Source: a virus
IMG/VR virus record: IMGVR_UViG_3300038701_000937
Location: 1 to 25,753 of that record
Reading direction: 5' to 3' (one strand)
DNA: 25,753 nucleotides
Positions 1 through 7,649 of this stretch are shown piece by piece. The notes under the pieces were generated by a model. The model worked only from the letters and a program-made list of their open reading frames with translations, ran no database searches and was not told the origin of the DNA. Both the position numbers and the translations under genes were made by a program. How positions within the stretch are numbered: the stretch's first letter is position 1; each line of letters starts with the position of its first letter.

Positions 1-703
1 CGGTCGTGTACCAGTGGGCAAGGTTGATGACGCCATCGGCGTCGCCCGAGAACCCGGATTTGACAGAGATGATCGTCTCGCCGACACCCGCTCCGACGAT
101 GCGCTGGTCCGTTGCCGTCGTCGCGAGCGCGTCGGTGATGTAGTACGTCCCCGGCTCCAGGTAGACGTTGCGCGTGGTGTCGAGCGCGTTCTGAATGGCC
201 GTGAGGTCGTCGGTGGTGTTGTCGCCCACTGCCCCGCAGGCGCGTGCGGACACGAAGCCCTGATCGCTGATCGTCGGATTGAGCACCTTCCACCCGCCAC
301 TGCCGCCGTCCGCAGAAGCGTCGTAAGCGACGAGGTAGGCGTTGTTCGTGGTGATCTCGCCTTCGCGGATGTCCCGCCCGAACGGGCCGACGAGGGCCTT
401 GGCGCCGATCGTATCGACGTTGAGCGTGGCGCCGTCCGTCGGGATGTTGCCGGAGATGAAGCCAAGAAGGAGGCCGTCGCGGTTCGCGTCGATGGTGCCG
501 TTCGTCGCGAGCGTCACGGCAGAAACGGTGCCGCCAGATGTCTGCGAGGCGCCAATGTCCTTGGCCCACTCCGCGATCTGCGACATCATTTCGATGACGT
601 TGTTGTCGATGAGGTTGGCCGCGAGCGTTCCGGCGGTCCAGTCTACGTCAGTTACGCCGGTTCGGTTGGTCGCTGCGGTCGTAGACCATTCGTAGAAGCT
701 CAT
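1..703 (-). CDS. Tailspike / tail fibre with pectate-lyase-type beta-helix start (3' end cut by window edge)
   Basis: The frame opens at ATG 703-701 and runs without a stop to the left edge, giving 234 residues of a longer protein. Upstream GGGGG lies 7 nt before the ATG. Residues 1-57 look like a virion-attachment segment. Residues 58-143 resemble the N-terminal domain shared by phage fibres, ending in GGWKVLNP. Residues 150-190 carry the classic start of a right-handed beta-helix of the pectate lyase 3 / tailspike class (CGAVGDNTTDDLTAIQNAL, then VYLEPGTYYI). The role inferred is host-surface polysaccharide binding or cleavage; the catalytic part is beyond the edge. It is the last gene seen in the virion operon, 68 nt after the ADP-ribosyltransferase gene. 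That gap holds a short GC-alternating stretch and a GGGAGG/CCTCCC stem at the preceding stop, with no T run. Confidence 0.85.
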   Translation of the reverse strand, partial: MSFYEWSTTAATNRTGVTDVDWTAGTLAANLIDNNVIEMMSQIAEWAKDIGASQTSGGTVSAVTLATNGTIDANRDGLLLGFISGNIPTDGATLNVDTIGAKALVGPFGRDIREGEITTNNAYLVAYDASADGGSGGWKVLNPTISDQGFVSARACGAVGDNTTDDLTAIQNALDTTRNVYLEPGTYYITDALATTATDQRIVGAGVGETIISVKSGFSGDADGVINLAHWYTT

Positions 704-771
704 TAGCGCGCCCCCGCCTGCATACGCCTTGCGTGCGCGCGCGCGAACAGACGGGCAACATGGGAGGGGTG

Positions 772-2073
772 TTATCCTCCGGGGGAAAGCGGGGCGGCTT
801 CTGCCTCATCACCGCCGAGCATTGCGGCCGCCGCGCCCCCGGCGAACAGGCCGGCGAGCCCGTACTTTCGGACAATCTCAATCGTTTTGGCGTCGAAAAC
901 GACGTAGTTTCGCGGGTTGTCCTTCGCCGCCTGCGAAACATTGTCGCGATACGTAATGCCGGGAACCCCCGCCTGACGCAGCAAGTCCATGGCGCGTTCC
1001 GGGTCTTTCCTTATGAAAGCCGCCATTCTGTCTTTGGTGACATGATTGTCTACGAGCGCAGCCAGTTCGTCGCTCGCGCCGTATTTCTCCTGCCATCCCG
1101 GAGTGTCGATAAACTTGTCCACCATTCGGCTCGGCGTCAGGTGCCCGAGCGAGTCGAGGTTGCGCTCCGCGAGGTCAAGCAGCGCGTCCTGTAGCGGCCC
1201 TTGGCGAACCGCAGATCTCCCCCCAAAGCCGCCATCTGGTGGAGTCTGTGCGACAACGTCCCTTAGCGCGCCTTGGACTGCTGCCGGCTGCTCGTTAAAC
1301 GGCTTGTCCCAATCGAGCATCTGCTCTTGGCCGGCTTTGATGTCTACTTCGTATAGGCGGCCTTTCGTTCCATCGCGAGACGCGAGCCGATCCCGGTAAT
1401 CCTTCGCCAAGTCGTCGCTCTCGGTGAAGTAGTGCCCCGGTCCGAATGCCTGCTGTCCGTCTCCTGTACCGCGCGCGGCGTCGCTGAACCCGTCGAAGTC
1501 CGCCGCAGAGCCGTGGTAGGCGCGGAGGCCGCCCTTCGGACCCACTCCGGCGGCCATGGCGCCCAGCGGCGCCATCATCTTCCCGAGCCCCGTTGCGGCC
1601 TCGCCAGCGCCCGGAACGAAGTCCAGCGCCCCGAGCCCCATGTTGAGCGCGCCCGCGCCCGTCTCGCCCGCGCCGACCTGCTGCGCGCCCTCCTGCATCC
1701 CCATGAGCGACCCGAGCGGCGTCATGTCCAGAACGCCCGGCTGTGCTGTCTCGGAATGCGACGGGTCGCCGATCAGCCCCCGCGCCACGGAATACGCTTG
1801 CCGCTCGTCCATGCCGAACGCCGACGCCAGCATTTCCGCACCCTCACGAAGCCGCTCACGCATCGTGTAGGGGTTCCGCTCGCTCAAGAACTGCTGCGGC
1901 GCTGCCGGGTTCGTGAAGGCATCACGCCGCATGTCGCCGGCCGTCCGGGGTGTCGCAAGCGCCTCATACGGGTTGGGGCCGATGAACTGCTGCTGCTGCG
2001 GCAGGTCTGCGGCTTGCCCGAGCCCCATGCGCTGTTCCAGCGGGGACACTTCGTAAGGGGAGCGTGCCGGCAT
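772..2073 (-). CDS. Virion protein with ADP-ribosyltransferase-like domain (ART of the phage polyvalent-protein type)
   Basis: A 433-residue protein. Residues 1-180 are Gln/Ala/Gly rich and resemble ejection-protein filler, with a Gly/Ala hydrophobic stretch at 138-178. Residues 183-403 look like an ART fold. The strand LRAYHGS (H187) is followed by QQAFGPGHYFTES (Y215), AKDYRD, a GRLYEVDI strand, LDWDKPF, then GITYRD and a closing NYVVFDAKTIEIV. The YHG...GHYF...VVFD order matches ART-PolyVal domains known from phage and mobile-element polyvalent proteins. The C-terminus has a short hydrophobic Gly/Ala segment (407-420). The start follows a GAGG site near the previous stop. It sits among ejection and tail genes, so delivery into the host with the DNA (compare T4 Alt) is inferred. 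The target and the third catalytic residue are unknown. Confidence 0.72.
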   Translation of the reverse strand: MPARSPYEVSPLEQRMGLGQAADLPQQQQFIGPNPYEALATPRTAGDMRRDAFTNPAAPQQFLSERNPYTMRERLREGAEMLASAFGMDERQAYSVARGLIGDPSHSETAQPGVLDMTPLGSLMGMQEGAQQVGAGETGAGALNMGLGALDFVPGAGEAATGLGKMMAPLGAMAAGVGPKGGLRAYHGSAADFDGFSDAARGTGDGQQAFGPGHYFTESDDLAKDYRDRLASRDGTKGRLYEVDIKAGQEQMLDWDKPFNEQPAAVQGALRDVVAQTPPDGGFGGRSAVRQGPLQDALLDLAERNLDSLGHLTPSRMVDKFIDTPGWQEKYGASDELAALVDNHVTKDRMAAFIRKDPERAMDLLRQAGVPGITYRDNVSQAAKDNPRNYVVFDAKTIEIVRKYGLAGLFAGGAAAAMLGGDEAEAAPLSPGG

Positions 2074-2077
2074 GGCC

Positions 2078-4477
2078 TTACCTCAAGTCATCGCTGAACG
2101 GATCGCCACGGCTCAGGTCCGCACCGCCGAAGAAGCCGCCGCCAGAACCGCCTCCAAAGACGCCCCCGCCCCCGAATAACCCGCCCCCGCTGCTTGCGGT
2201 GCTGACGGACGAGGCCGCCGTCGGCTGCTGCCCCGACATGGCGCCCACGATCCCACGGCCCACACGGGACGCGCCCAAGGCTCCGAGAGGCCCGGCAATC
2301 GCCCCGCCCGCCATGCCGATTGCTGCCGTCTGCGCGCGCTCCGCAAGGAAGTCCTCGACCCGCGAGCCGAAGTCAGTATCGAAGTTCTTGTCCACCGCGC
2401 CGAAGATGCCCGGCCCGGTAGCCGCAATCGACGAGTAGTGGTCCGGGTGGCTGTAGACCGACGTGAAGCCCGTCCCGGTCGGGGAGTACCCGATGCGCGA
2501 TCCTGCCGGGGACGTGACGCCCATCTGCTCGGCCTGCTCACGAACGCTCGGCGCGAGGCCGGTCACGTAGCCGGGTGCGACGGTCGAAGCCGGGTCCAGC
2601 ACATCCACGGAGCGGTTGTTCTGCATGGCCGGCGCAGGAGCGGCAACGGACGGGGCTGCGATGCCGGCAACTCCCATGTTGGGTGCCTGCTGCGACGGTG
2701 CAGTGTCGAACGCGGGCGCCATGGGCTCAGGGGCCGGGGCTTCCTGTGCCGCAATCGGCCCGGTCGGCGCTGGTGCCGGGGCGGGAACGTCGATCAGGTC
2801 CGTCGCTCGCGGTGCCGTGATCTCCTGCGTCGTTACCTGGATCGCCTCGTCGATGAAGTCCGGCTCAGGGACGGCCGGAGCGGCGGGGGCGGCGGGGGCG
2901 CTGCCCGGCATGTCCATGATCGAGCCGACCGGCCCAAGCGGACCCGTGGACACCGGAGCCGGGGCGGAGGCCGGGGCGGTGGCTGGCGTGCTGGCAATCT
3001 CTGTCGGGCCGAACGTCTCGGCCATCGGGGCGGGCGCCATCGCCGTTTGAATGCCTGCGGTGAGGCTCGGGCTTGCGGCCGGGTCCGCCGGGGCCATCGG
3101 GGCCGCCATGTCCGCCACGGGACCGGGCGCGACCATCTCGGGCGATGCTGCCACCTGCCCCATCAGATCGCCGGCAACCGGAGCCGACGGTGCCGCGAGC
3201 GATGCGGTCGGCATGGACTCCCGCGTGCCGAACTGTCCGGCGCGTTCGTTTGCCGCCCGCCGCTCGTCCCCGAATGCGGTTTGCGTGACCTCCTGCTCGA
3301 TGGCGTCGAGTGTGGGCGTGAGCGAAACGGACTGCGGTGTGGAGCCCGGCGTCACGGGGCCGTACATCTCCGCGTAGCCGGCCGCCGGGTGGGTCATGGT
3401 CTGGCCGACAAGATCCGTCTGGCGCGGCCCCTCCGGCACGCCTGAGCGGAAAGCGTCGGCGAGCGTCATCGCGTTCGCGTAGTTCGGCGCATAGCCCTCG
3501 TCCACCAAGCCCGCAGGAGCGGACGCATCGAACGTGTCGCGCAGGCTGGCGAGTTCGTCGGGCGACGGCGGTGCGCCGGGTGCCGGGCCGAGTTCCGGGC
3601 CGCGATAGGTGACGCCGTTCGCCGCCGTGAACACCGCCTCGGGGCTGAGTTCCGTCATGAGCCCTTGCGCCGGGTTGTTCGTCGGATAGGGCGCGTTCTC
3701 CGGGAGGTTGACGACGGTGTTGCCGCTGACCGGGCCAGTGTCGAGGTTGAAGGTGTCGTTGTAGGCGGTTCCCATCACGGACGGGCCGGGGGATGCGGCG
3801 ATGCCCTGCGTCGGGGCGGGCGCAATGCCTGCGATGCCCTGTGCCGGAGCGGCGGGGGATGGGACCGGCGATAGGCCGCGACCCGCCCTGCCAAAGCCGT
3901 AGTCCTGAATGTTCCCGATCTCGCGCTCGTCAAGCATGGGCGCCGAGTAAACCGAGTCCAGCGTCGGGCGGCCGCCAGGGCCGAGGACGAAGCCCGCGTC
4001 CGCCGGGTCGATCGCCTTGCCGTCTTGGTAGACGCCGAAATCCAGATGGGCGCCCGTCGATGTTCCGCGCTGGGAGATGGGCTCATCAATGGCTCCGCCT
4101 ACGCTGCCAATGACTTGTTCCGGCCCAACGACATCGCCGACGTTGACGTCCATTCGGTCAAGGTGGGAATAGCGGGTTACTAGCCCGTTCCCGTGATCGA
4201 TCTCAATGGTATTCCCGTACCCGCCTCGCGACCGCGCGGCCACAACAACGCCACCCGCCGCAGCAATGGCGTTGCTGTCGTCGATTGCACCTGAGGCTGG
4301 GGCCACCACATCATAGGCCCGGTGGAACGACGAGGCCCCCCGCGTCGGCTGCGAACGCGGCCCGTACCCACTCGACACGCGCGGGTCGGGGTGGTCCACT
4401 GGAACGCCTAGGTCCGCCGGGAACGGCTCCGACCAGTCGATTGACGGCGCGGAGAAGAAGTCCAAGATGCCTGCCAT
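2078..4477 (-). CDS. Large virion protein with N-terminal M23 (LytM-like) peptidase domain and long Pro/Ala-rich tail
   Basis: A 799-residue protein. Residues 33-165 are an M23 zinc-peptidase-like domain: SSGYGPR, the HRAYD motif (H52, D56), GYGNTIEIDHGNG, YSHLD (H105), VNVGDVV, and STGAHLDFGV (H144, D146). The usual final HxH reads HLD here, so the residue matching the third zinc ligand of LytM is Asp. Residues of about 200-640 are low-complexity Pro/Ala/Thr sequence. The C-terminal 150 residues contain a Gly/Ala hydrophobic segment and a Gly/Phe-rich repeat tail. The expected role is a virion-associated murein hydrolase or structural relic that helps DNA cross the cell wall. GAGGAT lies 7 nt before ATG 4477. 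The gene stops 4 nt before the ART gene, which suggests coupled expression. The peptidase fold is fairly sure; activity is not. Confidence 0.78.
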   Translation of the reverse strand: MAGILDFFSAPSIDWSEPFPADLGVPVDHPDPRVSSGYGPRSQPTRGASSFHRAYDVVAPASGAIDDSNAIAAAGGVVVAARSRGGYGNTIEIDHGNGLVTRYSHLDRMDVNVGDVVGPEQVIGSVGGAIDEPISQRGTSTGAHLDFGVYQDGKAIDPADAGFVLGPGGRPTLDSVYSAPMLDEREIGNIQDYGFGRAGRGLSPVPSPAAPAQGIAGIAPAPTQGIAASPGPSVMGTAYNDTFNLDTGPVSGNTVVNLPENAPYPTNNPAQGLMTELSPEAVFTAANGVTYRGPELGPAPGAPPSPDELASLRDTFDASAPAGLVDEGYAPNYANAMTLADAFRSGVPEGPRQTDLVGQTMTHPAAGYAEMYGPVTPGSTPQSVSLTPTLDAIEQEVTQTAFGDERRAANERAGQFGTRESMPTASLAAPSAPVAGDLMGQVAASPEMVAPGPVADMAAPMAPADPAASPSLTAGIQTAMAPAPMAETFGPTEIASTPATAPASAPAPVSTGPLGPVGSIMDMPGSAPAAPAAPAVPEPDFIDEAIQVTTQEITAPRATDLIDVPAPAPAPTGPIAAQEAPAPEPMAPAFDTAPSQQAPNMGVAGIAAPSVAAPAPAMQNNRSVDVLDPASTVAPGYVTGLAPSVREQAEQMGVTSPAGSRIGYSPTGTGFTSVYSHPDHYSSIAATGPGIFGAVDKNFDTDFGSRVEDFLAERAQTAAIGMAGGAIAGPLGALGASRVGRGIVGAMSGQQPTAASSVSTASSGGGLFGGGGVFGGGSGGGFFGGADLSRGDPFSDDLR

Positions 4478-4504
4478 TGCCTATCCTCGGACCGGAGCCA
4501 TGCC

Positions 4505-4852
4505 ATGAAGTACGTTGCCGCGCTGTTGTCGCTTGTTGTCCCCGCCCAAGCCGCCGCTCTGGAGATGACATTTATGCGCGACACGATGTGCCATCCGGGG
4601 CTGTTCCATCCCCTTGAGCCTGACGTTCTGCTCGCAACGGATGCCGTCGTTTACGCCAACGGCGTCGGCTGTCTCTCCGTCGGAGAATGGTTCCGTGATG
4701 GGGATACGTGGCGCGTTGATTTGGCGGACTGCGCTGCCGAAAACGAGCCGTTCGACGGTTTCCGGCTTTACGCTTGGCCGAATGCGGACGGCAGTTGGAC
4801 GCTCCAGTGGCCCGCCGTCACCGAGACAGTCTGGCCCTGCGGCGATCACTGA
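4505..4852 (+). CDS. Small exported protein with four cysteines, encoded against the virion operon (moron-like)
   Basis: A 115-residue protein. Residues 1-16 form a short signal peptide (one Lys, then AALLSLVVP, and an AQA/A cleavage site), so export to the periplasm is likely. The mature part has four Cys (29, 56, 76, 112), which would suit two disulfides, and many Trp and acidic residues. A GGAG lies 7 nt before ATG 4505. The gene fills the gap between two minus-strand genes: 27 bp separate it from the divergent M23 gene, and its stop overlaps the convergent stop of the 4846-6399 gene. It therefore needs its own promoter. A TTGACG at 4442-4447 is the only candidate -35 seen, and the hexamer 17 bp later (AAGATG) is weak. 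I do not recognise the family. Lysogenic-conversion or superinfection-exclusion genes are often placed like this, which is inference only. Confidence 0.68.
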   Translation: MKYVAALLSLVVPAQAAALEMTFMRDTMCHPGLFHPLEPDVLLATDAVVYANGVGCLSVGEWFRDGDTWRVDLADCAAENEPFDGFRLYAWPNADGSWTLQWPAVTETVWPCGDH

Positions 4853-6399
4853 GCCGCCCCTTGGCGCCCACGGGCGGCCTCCCACTGCTCCATGAATTGC
4901 TCACGCGGCGCCATCTGGCCCGTCGTCAGGGCGCCCGTCGTGCCAGCCCGGACGGCGGCCTGTCCGCCGGGGCTCGTGAGCATCTGCTGCGTCACGTTCG
5001 GCGGGGGCGACCCAGCGTTCACGAGGTCTTGCAGTGACCGGGCATTCCCGAGCCGCATTGCGTCTCCGGCTGCGTCCGCCATGGGCGAGGCGACGGTTGC
5101 AGCGGCGGCGCCCGGAAGGCCGCCAACGGCATAGCCCCCACCGATGCCGAGAAGCCGGCGAAGGCCCGGCCGTCCCGCCTGCCCGATCGAATGCAGAAGG
5201 TTCTCGACGGGGCCGCCATCGACGATCCCCTTCATCGCCGCAAGTTCCTCCTCGTTGAAGTAGCGGCGCAGTTTCTTGTTCCGCAGGATCGCCCCGACGC
5301 GGTTCCGAATGCCGCTCGTCTCGCCGGAGAGGTAGCCGTGGCGCGCCTCGAAAATGTCGTCGATGATCTGCGCCTTCTTGAGAAGCCGGGTCTCGGAGCG
5401 CCCTCGCATGAGGGATGCCATCGCCGCGTCAGGATCGCCGGACGCCAAGAAGTTCCGCGACGGCTGCTCATAGAACTGCTCGATCACGTCCAGCACCTCC
5501 CCGAGCGCCTTTCGGGAACTGCCCTCCATCGGGCCGCGCAGGTCCGCCTTGATGTTGCTGACGACGTTCTCCAGCGTCCGCAGGTCAAGCCCGTCGGAGT
5601 TCGGCCGCGTCGCGTACTCCTCCAGAATGTCAAGATACTGGTACGGACGCGGGTTCAGGCGACGGTCTAGCGCGACGTCCGCCAATCGCTGCCGGGCGCC
5701 CCCCACAAGCTCCTGCATCCGGCTCGTCGGAACGAACGCGCCCTCGCTGCGCGCTCCGGCATACGCCGCCTGCTGCGAGTCCGCGATGTCATCGACGGAT
5801 CGCGTGGCCGCCTTGACCTGCCGGCGGCGCGCTATGTTGCCGACGCCGCGTGAGATGCGCCCGCCGATCTCGTCAGCCGCCGCCCCTGTCACCGCCCCGA
5901 CGGAGCCGCCCACACCGGGGGCAAGCCCTTCCAGTTGGCCGGATGCCTCGCCCAAAAGGGCACCGTCGGCGGCGGCGGCCCCGAGGCGCTGCCCCCGTGA
6001 TGCGTTCGGCGCGAGATGGGCCGACGCGAGAGCGCCCGCCCTCATCAGCCCGAGCCCGCCCGCTGCCCCGCCCGCCATCTCATTCATGAAACTCGCAACC
6101 GGGCGGTTGTCGCGCCGCTCGGCCTGCCGGGTCTGCTCCGTCGCAACGCCCTCCCCGACGGACTGGTCTGTGACGGCGCCCCGCATCGCGCCGCGAATAT
6201 ACGGCCCCGCGCCGAGCGTCAGCCCGTCCGCAAGCGCGTCAACGCCGTCCCGCAAGGCGCCAAGATAGCGCCCGCCGGTCGATGGCGGCTTCTGGTAGGC
6301 GTCCGGGTATTTGCTCGCGATGAATGCCTTGATCTGGTCACGCGGCATTTCATCCGGGAACCGGACCACCTTCCCGTCCGGCATACGAACTTCGGGCAT
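4846..6399 (-). CDS. Putative DNA ejection / internal virion protein
   Basis: A 517-residue protein. ATG 6399 shares its A with the previous stop (TGATG), which settles the start. Residues 1-30 carry a motif seen at the start of many phage ejection proteins (MPDGKVVRFPDEMPRDQIKA, then FIASKYP). Several Gly/Ala-rich hydrophobic stretches follow, at about residues 90-120, 130-190 and 410-450. Between them lies a charged helical middle part that could form coiled coils (RPYQYLDILEEYATRP to KALGEVLDVIEQFYEQP). This pattern fits proteins that enter the host envelope during genome delivery, as P22 gp7, gp16 and gp20 do. No enzymatic motif was recognised. It lies third in the ejection-type series and converges on the exported-protein gene, with the two stop codons overlapping. 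Confidence 0.68.
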   Translation of the reverse strand: MPEVRMPDGKVVRFPDEMPRDQIKAFIASKYPDAYQKPPSTGGRYLGALRDGVDALADGLTLGAGPYIRGAMRGAVTDQSVGEGVATEQTRQAERRDNRPVASFMNEMAGGAAGGLGLMRAGALASAHLAPNASRGQRLGAAAADGALLGEASGQLEGLAPGVGGSVGAVTGAAADEIGGRISRGVGNIARRRQVKAATRSVDDIADSQQAAYAGARSEGAFVPTSRMQELVGGARQRLADVALDRRLNPRPYQYLDILEEYATRPNSDGLDLRTLENVVSNIKADLRGPMEGSSRKALGEVLDVIEQFYEQPSRNFLASGDPDAAMASLMRGRSETRLLKKAQIIDDIFEARHGYLSGETSGIRNRVGAILRNKKLRRYFNEEELAAMKGIVDGGPVENLLHSIGQAGRPGLRRLLGIGGGYAVGGLPGAAAATVASPMADAAGDAMRLGNARSLQDLVNAGSPPPNVTQQMLTSPGGQAAVRAGTTGALTTGQMAPREQFMEQWEAARGRQGAAQ

Positions 6400-7640
6400 C
6401 ACTGGAACTCCGTAAAGTCGATGACGCCCGATCCGGCCGGCGATGACGACAGCGGCTCCGGCCCCGGCGACAGCCGCAGGAAGCCGCCCCACACGTCGTT
6501 TTCCGGCCGTGCAAGGAACGGCTCAATGCTCTGCTCGTAGCGCTGCACCCGTGCCGCCGCGAGGGTCTGCGCGTGCCCCAGAAGCCTGCGGAGGGCGTTG
6601 ACGTCGGCTGCGATACTGCCTGCCGAAATCTTGGCCGCATACTCCCGGTCAGCATCCGAAAGGCCCGTACCCGCGCCGAACTCCTTGATGACGGTGGCGA
6701 CTTCGCGACCAAGCAGAGCGACGTAGGTGTCGGTTTCTTCCGGGTTGCCGCCCGTGATCGGCGGGGCGCCGACTAGCGCAAGGAACTTGTTCGCCGCGTT
6801 CCTCGTTTCCGCCAGGGAGCCGGTTGTCACGTTGCCCGTGTTCAGAAGGCGCAGAGCTTCGTTTGTGACCGTGACCGTTTGCAGAGCGGCTTGGGCCGAC
6901 TGCCGCTCGTCCTCGATCGCGTCAACGAAGTCCTTCGGCTTTGCCGCCCCGACGTTGATCGTCTGCCCGCTTGCGCCGATCGCGAGACGCTGCCGCTCCT
7001 CCGGCGTCAGAGGTCGGCCAAGCGCACCCTCCGCGTTCTGCAACTTCTGCTGGATCGGGTTGACGGCATTCGCCGCCTTCAGCGCGCCTTCAATCATCGA
7101 GCGCCCGGACGGATCGCCCAACGCCATCTCGATCTGTGGTGGCGTCATGTTGGCCAACGCCGTGCCCTGAAGCTGCGGCAGGAGCGCTTCGGCAACCATG
7201 CGCCGCCGCTTCGACTCCATCGCCCGCTCAGCCTGCGCCTGCTCGTACTCCTCCATCTTGAGGCTGAACAGCTTGTCGCCGCGTGCGTCCGCCGCCTGCT
7301 CAAGACCAAGGCGCTCCTCGTCCCGCCCCGCCTTGTCGCCGTACTCGATGCCACCCATCATGCCGTCGAACTGCGCCTGACGGGTCGGCCCGAACGCCAT
7401 GGAAAGCCACGGCATCATGTTCCGGTTCGTGGCGGCGCCAAGCGTGCCCTCGATGGCCCCGCCCAAACTGCCGAGGATACCCTTTTGCTGGGGCGCCGGA
7501 GCGGCGGACGCGATGCCCCGCTGCGCGCCCGTGCGCAGGTCCATCGGCGAGCCCTGCGGCATCATCTGCGACGCCTGCTGCCGCGCATACGCCCGCTGCA
7601 CGTCGCCCGGCGCCAGCCCCCGCCCGAAGATGTCCGCCAT
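6399..7640 (-). CDS. Putative DNA ejection / internal virion protein
   Basis: A 413-residue protein starting at ATG 7640, preceded by GGGGGCGACG just after the stop of the upstream gene. A Gly/Ala segment at about 48-75 (GILGSLGGAIEGTLG) is followed by a strongly charged helix (about 95-150; DEERLGLEQAADARGDKLF). The second half is mostly helical and contains LTPEERQRLAIGASGQT and VIKEFGAGTGLSDADREYA. These stretches resemble uncharacterised ejection or transfer proteins of podovirus-like phages. No catalytic motif is seen. Its stop overlaps the start of the next gene (TGATG), so translational coupling is likely. Function is inferred from position and composition, not from a recognised domain. 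Confidence 0.62.
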   Translation of the reverse strand: MADIFGRGLAPGDVQRAYARQQASQMMPQGSPMDLRTGAQRGIASAAPAPQQKGILGSLGGAIEGTLGAATNRNMMPWLSMAFGPTRQAQFDGMMGGIEYGDKAGRDEERLGLEQAADARGDKLFSLKMEEYEQAQAERAMESKRRRMVAEALLPQLQGTALANMTPPQIEMALGDPSGRSMIEGALKAANAVNPIQQKLQNAEGALGRPLTPEERQRLAIGASGQTINVGAAKPKDFVDAIEDERQSAQAALQTVTVTNEALRLLNTGNVTTGSLAETRNAANKFLALVGAPPITGGNPEETDTYVALLGREVATVIKEFGAGTGLSDADREYAAKISAGSIAADVNALRRLLGHAQTLAAARVQRYEQSIEPFLARPENDVWGGFLRLSPGPEPLSSSPAGSGVIDFTEFQ

Positions 7641-7649
7641 CGTCGCCCC

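Noticed and set aside
4442-4470. Sigma70 promoter for the exported-protein gene
   Set aside because: TTGACG is good, but the hexamer 17 bp downstream (AAGATG) matches poorly, so it was not listed as a promoter.
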